A stretch of DNA of 64,000 bases from Phytomonas francai (taxonomy: Eukaryota > Euglenozoa > Kinetoplastea > Trypanosomatida > Trypanosomatidae): the NCBI GenBank assembly GCA_001766655.1, contig MJCC01000003.1, forward strand, positions 1,468,109-1,532,108. The letters run 5' to 3'. Positions within the stretch are counted from its first letter, which is position 1, and every line of letters begins with the position of its first letter. The notes under the pieces were generated by a model. It was given only the letters and a program-made list of their open reading frames with translations, made no database searches and had not been told where the DNA came from. Below are positions 1 through 10,414 of the stretch, in pieces. Made by a program: the position numbers and the translations under genes.

Positions 1-1314
1 GAGCGATATCTTTGTCACCAATGATCTTTTTATAGCTGTCTCGTTTATTTTCAGTCTTTGTTTTTTTTAACCTTGCACATCTCCATTCACAATTATTTTA
101 TGCTCCTTCAAATAATACTAATTGAGTTTTTTGAGTGAATTGTGTAGAAAGGGTAGGAGCCATCGCTCTTCATTCCAATAACAAGACAACATACTGTCCC
201 CTATTTTTCGGATTTACAAGATGATCAAGCCCTTAAAGAATAATGGCTATTGTACAAGGGGTCCCATTACAGACTGTTTTCTTTTTTTCCTGCCATTTCT
301 TGCTATATCATTCATTCCATTTTTCTTCACATGACTAGCTTTTTGTACATTATATAGTGTATAATGTAACTATTTTTTTTATAAATAAATAAATAAATAT
401 ATATATATATATATAGATATGGATATTTTCTCTAATTGATAGCCTATGCATATTGAATTTCAGATAAACAAAACTGACTCTTGTATTGGCAAAAAAAAAG
501 TTCACATAAGTGCCGTCCTAATATATTCGATAATAATTTCCTAAAAATAAATTTCTCATTTTTTTTGTACAACATTCAACTTAAAAAAAGAGAAAATTTT
601 ATGTTATTTACAGCGTGTTTTATATTTATAAGTATACTTTGGATGCCTGTGTGAGATCTTTTTCGTTGGGGATCTTCCCCCCTCCCTTTTTATCGTCTAT
701 TTTACTTTGTTGCACTAACGTTTGAATGTTGTTCAAGGAAAAATTAAACAAACAACGGTCTACAGAGGATATTCCAGATACATAATGCATGCAACTAAAA
801 TTTACCTTGAAAGAATACTTTTGGAACCCTTAACCTCCTTTCTACTGAAAAAAATCTAGTGAATTTCTTTTTTACCCTTCCCTAAATTCAGTAAACAATG
901 TGCATAGGTTTACATTCTCCAAACCACATCCATTGTTTCAAATTTAATTCATAACATAGCAATTTTTGACAAACAAAAGAAGTTCTCTTTTCGGTGTATG
1001 CTATTTTCTCCGAAATGGAAATTTTCCATTTCCTCTATTTACAATCTTCTATGAACTGCACAAATGTACGTAATTTTGATTGTTGAAGTAATTTATACTC
1101 CCTATATGCTTAATTTGCGTGCACTCGAAATATGTGATCTTCATTAACGTCTTTATTTTCCGATCATTGCATTCAATAAATAAGCAAAAAAAAAAAAGCA
1201 ACAGCATCAGTAAGGCTAAATTCTTGCCGTAATTGTTATGGTGGAGGTGCTTGCATTGAGAAAGTGTATTAGGGTAAATATACGCATATTTATATATCTA
1301 CCTGTGCAAGTTAG
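1..1314. other. AT-rich spacer, no gene seen
   Basis: No reading frame here looks like protein. The stretch is AT-rich, with T-runs and a compound TAAA/TA microsatellite near 381-414. The last 50 bases hold a weak pyrimidine-containing stretch and an AG two bases before the katanin ATG (TTAG then ATG at 1315), so the splice acceptor of that gene is probably in the final 100 bases. Confidence 0.6.
378..414. repeat. (TAAA)n followed by (TA)n microsatellite
   Basis: A run of about four TAAA/AAAT units passes directly into about nine TA units. The same compound arrangement recurs at 17756-17788. Confidence 0.85.
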
Positions 1315-2874
<1,560 letters not shown>

Positions 2875-3345
2875 CCTTGCGTGCGCTGCATCGGCGGGGA
2901 CTAAAGACACGGCGGGAATGTGTATTCACGCATGCTTCTTCCCCCCTTCCCTCTCTGTCTCATGTTGCTTTATAAAAGAAGAGGGAGTGTTGGGTACCGC
3001 CAGACTTCCGTCTTTGATGTCACAAACTTTCGAAAGTAATACCTAGTGGCTTACCGAGTAGGTGGGGTTTCCCGTGTGATTGTCACTCCCCCCAGTCACA
3101 GGATTAGACTCTTGTAACGTATGGGTGCACATGAAGCGGCATACCTTGTGTTGTATCCTGTCAAAATATTCCGTGTGGTCCCCCCTTCCCCATGAAACCC
3201 ATCGACTCTCCCCCCCATTTTATTATTATTATTATTATTAATTTCTTGCTTCCTTGCGAAGCGACAAAGGCTAGAGAACCACAAAGTGCGCGACACGCAG
3301 ACAATCGAAACCCGGGAGCAGGTAGTACCCGTCGGACGCCAGGCC
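2875..3345. other. Spacer with pyrimidine tract and (TTA)n repeat
   Basis: No gene is seen. A C-run near 3210-3216, an ATT/TTA trinucleotide repeat at about 3218-3241 and a T/C-rich stretch ending in GCGAAG near 3261 form a plausible polypyrimidine tract and trans-splice acceptor for the next gene. Confidence 0.5.
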
Positions 3346-3386
3346 ATGCCCGACCCCCCGCTCCCGTGCGCCCTCGCGGCGCGGAA

Positions 3387-3771
3387 NNNNNNNNNNNNNN
3401 NNNNNNNNNNNNNNNNNNNNNNNNNNNNNNNNNNNNNNNNNNNNNNNNNNNNNNNNNNNNNNNNNNNNNNNNNNNNNNNNNNNNNNNNNNNNNNNNNNNN
3501 NNNNNNNNNNNNNNNNNNNNNNNNNNNNNNNNNNNNNNNNNNNNNNNNNNNNNNNNNNNNNNNNNNNNNNNNNNNNNNNNNNNNNNNNNNNNNNNNNNNN
3601 NNNNNNNNNNNNNNNNNNNNNNNNNNNNNNNNNNNNNNNNNNNNNNNNNNNNNNNNNNNNNNNNNNNNNNNNNNNNNNNNNNNNNNNNNNNNNNNNNNNN
3701 NNNNNNNNNNNNNNNNNNNNNNNNNNNNNNNNNNNNNNNNNNNNNNNNNNNNNNNNNNNNNNNNNNNNNNN
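3387..3771. other. Assembly gap (385 Ns)
   Basis: Run of N. It falls in or just before the 5' part of the coiled-coil gene, between two GC-rich flanks, and hides that protein's N-terminus. Its true length is unknown, so reading frames cannot be joined across it. Confidence 1.
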
Positions 3772-5968
3772 CGCGCTCGCCGCGATGACCCACCACGAGA
3801 GCGAGCGGCGGCGCTGCCTCGCGGCGCGGGAGCGGGTCGCGTGGGCGGGGCTCGAGGCGCACGCGGACAGGGGCGCGCAGCGCGCCACCTTCAACGCGCG
3901 CGAGGCCGCCGCGCGGCAGACGGTCCTCTCCAAAGAGGGCGCCACGCGGAGCGGCCTCGTCGCGGCGCACCTTGAGTTTCTCCGCCACGTTCACTGCAGC
4001 GAGCTCGCCTTCCAGCGGCTCTGGGATGCCCTCCTTCAGTCTCGAGACGCGCTCGAGAAGGAGTGGGCCGCAGGGGTGAAGCCGCTCCTCGACATGATGT
4101 CGGCCCACAAGCGGGGCGTTCTGGAGGCCATCAGACAACGCACGGCGATGCTGGACGCCGCCGCAAAGGCGCACCGTGATCTCGTTGAAGAGGAGACTGA
4201 CGCACGGCACCGCATCCGGGACGAGATGACGGAGGAAGGCCACTCTATCGAGGAGCGCACGCGGCTCTTTTCATTGCAGCGTAACGGGATCGCAGAGATG
4301 GAGCTCTCGGTTCGCCAGAGTATTGTCGAGGAAATGGAGAGTGGGTTTCAGCAGCTACATGCTGAGTGCCTTCGGGCCCGGTGGGAGTTGGAGGAAACAA
4401 CACACCGCATGCAAGAGGTGCGCGAGCGCGCGCTGCAGAACGCGCTGGCGGCCCTAAGCGCCATCGTCCAAGAGGAGCGAGATGCGTACGCGAACCTTCT
4501 AGAGCGTAAAGCGCATGAACACGAGCAGCGACTTCGATGGATCGAAGAAAAAGCGCGCTCTCGCGCGAACCTTCTCCAACGCTCGCTTTCGGGACACGAT
4601 TGCATCGTAGCTGAAGAGGCCAAAGCTAGACAAGAACTCATGCGGGATCTCGAGAAGGGGGAGATGCGCATATTAGAATGGGTGTCTCTAACGCAACGCC
4701 TGCAACAAGAGTTATGCGCGGAAGTGGAAGCGGAGAAGCACGAAATAAGCAAGCAAGAACACGAGCGGCGTCTTCACTTGATGTTTTGTATGGCTGGTGA
4801 GGAGGAGGCGATTCACCGCCGCGTGCACTTCCAGATGAAGGTGCTTAAGAACCAGCTTCACGAAGAAGCAAATGGACGGCGTATCCTTCTTCAGCAGGAA
4901 TCCCTGGACTTTGATATGTTGGTGTGGCTTTTTTCGACCGAAATGGACGCGCATGAGGCACGTCTGCAGGAAGAAATCTCACAACGGAGAAACCTAGAGC
5001 AAGGATGCCTGATCTATAGGGAAATAATCTGCACAACAGAAGAGAGTGAATGGCAAAGACTCCTTTCCGTGGCGCAGCAGGAACGCAGACAAATTTGGTC
5101 TGCATACCATCAGCGCCGCCAGGTGGAGCTTCAGCACGCGGAGTCCCACGCGCGGCGGGAGCTCTGCCAGGATGAGCGGGAGCGCCGCGATGGGCTGTGC
5201 GCCCGCATTCTCCTAGCGCAGCAACAGCACAACGAAGAGGTGGTGCGACGGTTTGCGGCACAGCGGGCGGCCGTAGCGACGACGGAAAAGGAGGCCAGAC
5301 TCTGTCTGATGCAAGAGGTGGAAAAAGGATACGGAGATATATACCTATTGGAGCGTCAAAAGCATCTCGAGCTCGTTTTGGAGGCTGAGAGGCAGATCCA
5401 GGAGAAACTGTACGCACTCCAGGAGTGCCAATGCGAAGATGTGCGGCTGTATGACGAACAGGAGCTCCTTCCCGAGCCCACGGTCGACGGAGGCGCAACA
5501 TTAACCTCGGCGGTCTCCAACACCGACACCGGGTACGCGTGCAATATGAAGCTTGAGCTCATGCTACAAGCTTTGGGCAACCCCACCATCGACCGATCGT
5601 CCCTTTCCGGGGAAAGCATTGATTCTGTCATGCAGGCCATCGACATAGTCAATAGTCAACGTGCTAGACTACAGGACGAGCTCAAATACGCGGAGAAATC
5701 TGCACTGCATGCTGCAAAGCACCTCTCCCAAGCGGACGCCACGCTGGCTGAGATGAAAGAGAGGAAAGAGTCTTACATAGCAAAGCAAAGCAGAGATACC
5801 CAAATCCATGAGCGTCGGCTGGCAATGGATAGGTTGGAAAAGGAACGTGGGGAAGCAGAGATCGCAACCAATAATCTGCTGCTGGACGAAACTCTTTTAA
5901 AATTAGAAGAGAAAAGAAACGCCTTAGAACTACTCAGGACATCCATTAACAAACAATATGGAAGGTAA
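3772..5968 (+). CDS. Long coiled-coil protein, 5'-truncated by the assembly gap
   Basis: At least 727 residues from the ATG at 3785. The frame stays open back to the gap edge, so the real start is probably further upstream. The first ATG after the likely splice acceptor is at 3346, just before the gap. The product is almost entirely charged helix, rich in Glu, Arg, Gln and Ala, with repeated short blocks of the kind ERRR-L-x-x-EE. A less helical Thr/Ser/Gly-rich break occurs around residues 560-600, followed by a second coiled coil to the end. No catalytic domain is visible. Proteins of this type in trypanosomatids are usually cytoskeletal or flagellar, but that is inference. I do not recognise the specific family. 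GC content falls strongly from the gap edge toward the 3' end. Confidence 0.8.
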
Positions 5969-6470
5969 TGATGGATTTGTGTTTCTGTACTCCTTTTTTA
6001 TTTTTTTTTATTAGAATTCCAGACTTAGATGCTGTTACATTTCACGATTAGTGTTCCTTCTTTAGGGGGGGGGGGATGACATTGAGCTTATTAACAGAGT
6101 ATCTGGCAATAGAAACAAGCTCGGTCACCTATAAATACTGATCAATAACCTTGGTAATTTTTTTTTTAAACATATAGAACTCTAATTGTACGCTAATGTT
6201 CCCATATGAGATATGAATATATATATATATCTAAAAAGTGGATCGTCGAATGCTGCTTTGGTTCCTGAATTGGCGCCTGCAGCCAGCGGATTCGGCGGGG
6301 GAGGGGAGTTGAGTTTAATGCACGAGATATATGATTTCGCTGTTTATAACCTTTTTTTTTTCTCTCTCTCTCTCTCTCTCTTTTTAGTGGGCAACTCCTT
6401 TCATTTATTCAATCACGTTAACCAAAGCCAAGCTAATAACAAAAAAGAAACGAATCGAACTCAGGTGCCT
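5969..6470. other. Spacer with splice-acceptor region
   Basis: T-runs, a G-run near 6066-6075 and a short TA repeat near 6218-6230. No gene is seen. An open stretch from 6213 continues into the next gene but lies upstream of the splice acceptor, so it is unlikely to be translated. Confidence 0.6.
6348..6387 (+). promoter_or_regulatory. Polypyrimidine tract and trans-splice acceptor
   Basis: An uninterrupted T-run, (CT)n and T-run of about 38 pyrimidines ends in AG at 6386-6387, which is the trypanosomatid spliced-leader acceptor pattern. No ATG lies between 6388 and 6470, so the first AUG of the mature mRNA is at 6471, giving a leader of about 83 bases plus the spliced leader. Confidence 0.8.
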
Positions 6471-7640
6471 ATGTCCGAAAAGTTGGACGTTATTGTTTTT
6501 GGTGCCACGGGCTACACGGGCAAGCTGACCTGCAAATACATGAACCAACTGAAGCCCGGTACATGTACTTGGGGGATTGCGGGGCGCAGCAAGGAAAAGT
6601 TGGATGAGATGAAGAAGGAGTTGGAGAATGACCAGCTGCCGATCTTCATTGTTGATCTCACCAACCCAGAGACGATCGACGCAATGTGTCAGAAGGCTGT
6701 CTGCATTATAGCCTGCGCCGGCCCCTTCACCCGCGTGGGCATGCCTGTTGTTGAGGCGTGCATGCGCCAGCACACGCACTACATCGACTGCACGGGGGAG
6801 TTCCCTTTCGTACGCCTCGTGTCTGAGCGCTTCCATAACGAGGCCAAGGAAAAGGGAATCGCGCTGGTTTGTTCTTGCGGCTTTGACAGCGTCCCTTCGG
6901 ACCTTGGAAACTATGTTGTGCACCAAAAAGCCGAGGAACCCCTGATGAAAGTCGTCTCTCTCTACGAGCTGAAGAGCGCAGGACTCTCATCTGGAACCAT
7001 GCATACCATCCTGGAGCTGCGATCCCTCATGAAGAAGGAAGACGCATCGCCCTGCAGTTTGAACCCCGAAGGATCCGTGCAGCCCACCGCGGCGGATACG
7101 CAGAGCGGCATGTCGTACAACTCGACGGTGAAAAAGTGGGTGGGGCCGTTCATGATGGCTGCCTCCAACGAACGTATTGTGCGGCGAAGCAACGCGCTTT
7201 CAGGGTCCGCCGCCAGTTATCTGGAGGTGACAGGGGGAAGCTTCTTCGATACCCTCTCCTTGAGTGTTGGCAGTAACATATTCAAGCTCTTAATGGCCTT
7301 TCCGTTCACGCGAAAACGTGTCATAAAGCGCTTCCCCAAGGATGTGGCGCATGGGCCCGACGAAGCGACCAAGAAGGCGTCGAAGTTCAAATGCACCTTT
7401 GTGGGTATCACACAGTCCGGAAAGAAAGTCGTGACGGAGCTCTCGTCGGATACGGATATGTACGATATAACGGGTGTGTTTCTGTCTGAGTGTGCCCTCT
7501 TCGCGTGCAGTATGGCTAAGAATAAGCAAATAAAGGGTGGGGTGCTCACCCCCGCCGTTGCTTTCGGGGAGGATCTTGTGAAGCGCGCGCCGGAAATCGG
7601 GCTTAAAATCTCAACCACGATTGAAAATCCGAAAAAATGA
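6471..7640 (+). CDS. Saccharopine dehydrogenase-like oxidoreductase
   Basis: 389 residues from the ATG at 6471, chosen because it is the first ATG after the pyrimidine tract and AG at 6386-6387. An in-frame upstream ATG at 6213 lies before that acceptor. The N-terminus has the Rossmann dinucleotide motif VIVFGATGYTG at residues 7-17. It is followed by the family block CAGPFTRVGMPVVEAC, a YIDCTGE motif, and a GFDSVPSD-type motif. These match the SCCPDH-like family (YNL200/SCCPDH group), which is usually about 400-430 residues. The family binds NAD(P), but its substrate is not established, and it is not the lysine-pathway enzyme itself. A hydrophobic stretch around residues 260-285 could be membrane-associated, as reported for lipid-droplet members. 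Confidence in family is high and in reaction low. Confidence 0.88.
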   Translation: MSEKLDVIVFGATGYTGKLTCKYMNQLKPGTCTWGIAGRSKEKLDEMKKELENDQLPIFIVDLTNPETIDAMCQKAVCIIACAGPFTRVGMPVVEACMRQHTHYIDCTGEFPFVRLVSERFHNEAKEKGIALVCSCGFDSVPSDLGNYVVHQKAEEPLMKVVSLYELKSAGLSSGTMHTILELRSLMKKEDASPCSLNPEGSVQPTAADTQSGMSYNSTVKKWVGPFMMAASNERIVRRSNALSGSAASYLEVTGGSFFDTLSLSVGSNIFKLLMAFPFTRKRVIKRFPKDVAHGPDEATKKASKFKCTFVGITQSGKKVVTELSSDTDMYDITGVFLSECALFACSMAKNKQIKGGVLTPAVAFGEDLVKRAPEIGLKISTTIENPKK

Positions 7641-9252
7641 AGCAAATAATTTTCCGTTTTAACTTATCATTTATGAAATTTTCCACCCTATAAGAAAAAA
7701 ATAACATAACACGAGTAACTATTTTATTTATTGCTTTCCAATGGACCATCGAGTACGCAATCAGAAAGTGTCACACTATTTTAGAAATGCAGCATATAAT
7801 TCCTAGCATTACTATTATTGCCATTATTACTAATTCTATGACTATTGTAACCATTATTTTTTTTTTTTGCTTCTGTTCTCATAATATAAACGTTGGGATT
7901 TTTTTAATGAATTTAATTTTGATCGCGATACAATCCTCAGTCGTGATGGCGACTTCACGATAAGCTGAAGCACCTTACAAATTCCACCCATTCTGCTGAG
8001 CTTTCTGTAATTGTCCACCGGCTACAGGATCCCTCTTTCCCCATCCCTTCTGTTCCACTACTAGACTCAACACCGGGATGTGCTAGCGGCAAGTCGAAAT
8101 CCCACACTTAAAAGTAGATCACGAAAATCAGCTCTACAACTATAGTATAGTGCGAATGACTCTTTTTCGCTACCACTATGTGCAGGGTTAGCTGCCATGA
8201 CTCGACGCGGTTTCCTCATGTGGCATACCGGCACTGGGTTTCAGAACACTGCCTGGTTCTATTGAACGGAACCCCGCAAACGAAAAAGAAATGCGAAGAT
8301 CTTTTAACGCCAGAAAATGTTGAGGAGAGACACACCGCTAAGCAGAGCTGCACACTATTTAGGGGAAATCGACCCTGCATTATAGATGCACTCAGCTTCG
8401 TCTGACGGCATCTAACCTGATCGTTGCGCTATTCGCTATGCGACGGCGCGCCGCAGAATGCTGTCGCTTTCGGCCATGCGCGGCCCTTCTGAACATCTTT
8501 TCGCGAGGATAGCTTGCCGCTCAATAATGTCGTGGTTGAAATTGTTGCAAAAAATGCCAGGAGCTACGGAGCCGTTGGGGTGCTTAGTCTAACTGCGCGG
8601 GCGATGTCGCCGCGCAAGGCCAAAAAGGCTTAGCGGGCCCCCCTCAAACCAGGTGGTAAGTCCTGCAAGCGTGTGGTCGACGATCGCTTCAGCCTAAGTG
8701 ACTACGTTCTGCAGTTCCCGCCACGGCGGCCCGTCGCCTTCTCTATAAAGATCAAAAGGTAAAATAATGAATCATAAAGAGGGGGGGGGGGCTCATAGCC
8801 ACCCTTGCACAAACACAACTTTTGTTTGTCAGGTTACTGGGTGCTGTGGCTACAGCGAGGGAAGAACTTCATTTCCGGTGATGGTGGTTTCTCTCGAAAT
8901 GGTCCTTCAGTGCTGCGTGCGCGGCGCGGCGCGGCGCGACCCTGCAGGGTTACATCAACCACAACCCCCGCGGGAAGGGGTGCTCTTCTCCTCCCTCTCC
9001 CCTCCCTCCTCGCCCTCAACAGCGTCATGACACTCTGCAAAACCTTAAACGGGCGGTGCTCGTGAAAAAAAAAAACAGATAGTTAGTTCATACGATTTCT
9101 AGCAATAAATGCCGGTGGGGTATGCATATGGGGGTTTCCAAAACATGTCCTCGTTCTCGCACCTTTTCCCTCCCCTGCAATATCTATAAGCAAAGTCCGA
9201 TGGAGAATCGACAGTCATATTTATATCTTCTCCGTGTGTAGGTATTAAAACG
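7641..9252. other. 1.6 kb spacer with a GC-richer relic-like core
   Basis: 7641-7990 is AT-rich. 8000-9060 is markedly GC-richer and has only short, broken open stretches on both strands; the longest is about 75 codons at 8178-8405. I recognise no protein, tRNA or snRNA in it. A G-run lies at about 8779-8790 and pyrimidine tracts at about 8988-9010. The core has the look of decayed coding or mobile-element sequence, but nothing identifies it. Confidence 0.4.
9212..9241 (+). promoter_or_regulatory. Probable trans-splice acceptor of the E1-like gene
   Basis: A pyrimidine-rich stretch (TTATATCTTCTCCGTGTG) ends in TAG at 9239-9241, eleven bases before the ATG at 9253. Confidence 0.55.
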
Positions 9253-10145
9253 ATGAGCTTAAGGGAGAAGTACATTCGCTATGATCGTCAAATCCGCCTG
9301 TGGGGGAAAACTACTCAGCAGCGGCTGATGGAGACTGAGGTGCGAATGTTTGATCTGCGCGGGGTGGACGCTGAAATAGCGAAGAATCTCGTCCTGGCGG
9401 GCATCAAATCCCTAAAGGTGCTCAACACCACGCAAACGATCAAAGCAGCCGACCTGCGCAACAACTTGCTTGTGCAGAAGGGCAACGCGTCCATGACCTG
9501 CGAAGAAGCGGGGGTTGAGGCTCTGAAGGTGCTCAACCCTTATGTGCACATTGCTCTGAGTAATATTGATGAGGTCAGTGCAGGGGGCGTTGCTGGAGGA
9601 CATGGAATCAGCATCGCGCTCGTGCACGATGTTGTCGAGTTGGGTTCGGTCGTAGCACAATGTGGTGGTTCCAGTGATGTTGTTGTACTGAGCACTCAGT
9701 GCGAATCCTACGTACTAACGTTCTTTTTGTATCGCGATCAAACGACAACGATGGAGCAGCAATGGAGGCAGCTTGTAGAAGACCCCATCCGGATCCATAA
9801 CAAGCCCGCGGCGTACCAGAAGATACTCCTCGCCCTTCACCTCGGGAAGTCCGCCCCAACGTACGCCAGGCTGCTGACCAGCGCGATGGACGCGGTTGAG
9901 AAGCTGCAGTTGCGCGGGCTGGGCGCGGGGGATGTTGAGGAGGTGCTCGACCTGAGGGGGCGCGACCCGGGCCCGGCGGCCTGCACCCTGGCGGGGGCTT
10001 CCGTGGCGCAGCACCTGATCCGCCACGCTGGGGAAGGGGGGGGGGGCGGGCGGCCGTGGCGCTGGATGATTTGCCGAGGGGCCTCAGAGGTGGAAGTGGG
10101 GTTGGATTAGCTATTCGGGAAGGTGATCCTTCGGAAATGCAGTGA
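9253..10145 (+). CDS. AOS1/SAE1-like SUMO-activating enzyme subunit, 3' end frameshifted at a poly-G run
   Basis: The frame from 9253 gives 285 residues ending at 10110. It opens with the ubiquitin-like E1 signature YDRQIRLWG (residues 9-17), then a degenerate nucleotide-loop region and AEIAKNLVLAGIKSL. That last segment resembles AOS1/SAE1, the non-catalytic half of the SUMO E1, more than the NEDD8 E1 subunit. AOS1 pairs with UBA2 to adenylate SUMO in the nucleus. Near the end the family segment CTLAGASVAQHLI is readable, but after eleven Gs at 10036-10046 the predicted tail becomes unlike the family. Shifting frame by one base at the G-run gives an ending at 10145 that contains VALDDL then GGSGVGLA, closer to the usual FxFDGLxGxG tail. 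A one-base error or a true slip in the homopolymer is therefore likely. AOS1 proteins are usually about 340 residues, so it is also short. Confidence 0.75.
10036..10046 (+). repeat. Poly-G run (11 Gs) inside the E1-like gene
   Basis: Eleven consecutive Gs, interrupted only two bases before by AA. The reading frame of the AOS1-like gene appears to change here. Confidence 0.9.
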
Positions 10146-10414
10146 CCCCGGCACACGCGGCGCCCCCCTCGCTATCTTATTCGCCCCGGGGCGTGTCGCA
10201 AAGCATGGGAGGCGGGCGCGCCCACAATATAATCGAACGTGCGCCAGACCAGCCTAGAAAACGGATAGAAAAGGAAAATAAATAGAAAATTATGGGTTTA
10301 ATGTCATTGTATCAGTAAAAAAAAATGAATGAATCAGTCGCTGTATGAGAAACCAGTGCACCTAAGATATATATATATATATATATATATGTATATTTAA
10401 AAGGGAAAAAAATG
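10146..10414. other. Convergent strand-switch region
   Basis: Plus-strand genes end to the left and minus-strand genes end to the right, with only about 270 bases between. It holds GC-rich sequence, then A-runs and a TA repeat of about 12 units at about 10367-10390. In trypanosomatids such convergent junctions are transcription termination regions. Confidence 0.75.
10367..10390. repeat. (AT)n microsatellite at the convergent junction
   Basis: About 12 AT units directly in the convergent strand-switch region. Confidence 0.9.

Noticed and set aside
3161..4243. Long minus-strand frame crossing the N gap
   Set aside because: It exists only because Ns contain no stop codons; the flanking parts are shadows of the coiled-coil gene.
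4845..5501. 218-codon minus-strand frame opposite the coiled-coil gene
   Set aside because: The opposite strand carries the coherent coiled-coil protein; this frame is compositionally biased and unlike a protein family.
6213..6470. N-terminal extension of the oxidoreductase gene
   Set aside because: It lies upstream of a strong pyrimidine tract and AG acceptor and encodes low-complexity sequence, so it is not in the mature mRNA.
9253..10110. NEDD8-activating enzyme subunit (APPBP1/ULA1)
   Set aside because: The AEIAKNLVLAGIKSL block is closer to AOS1, and APPBP1 is over 500 residues with a long inserted domain that is not here.
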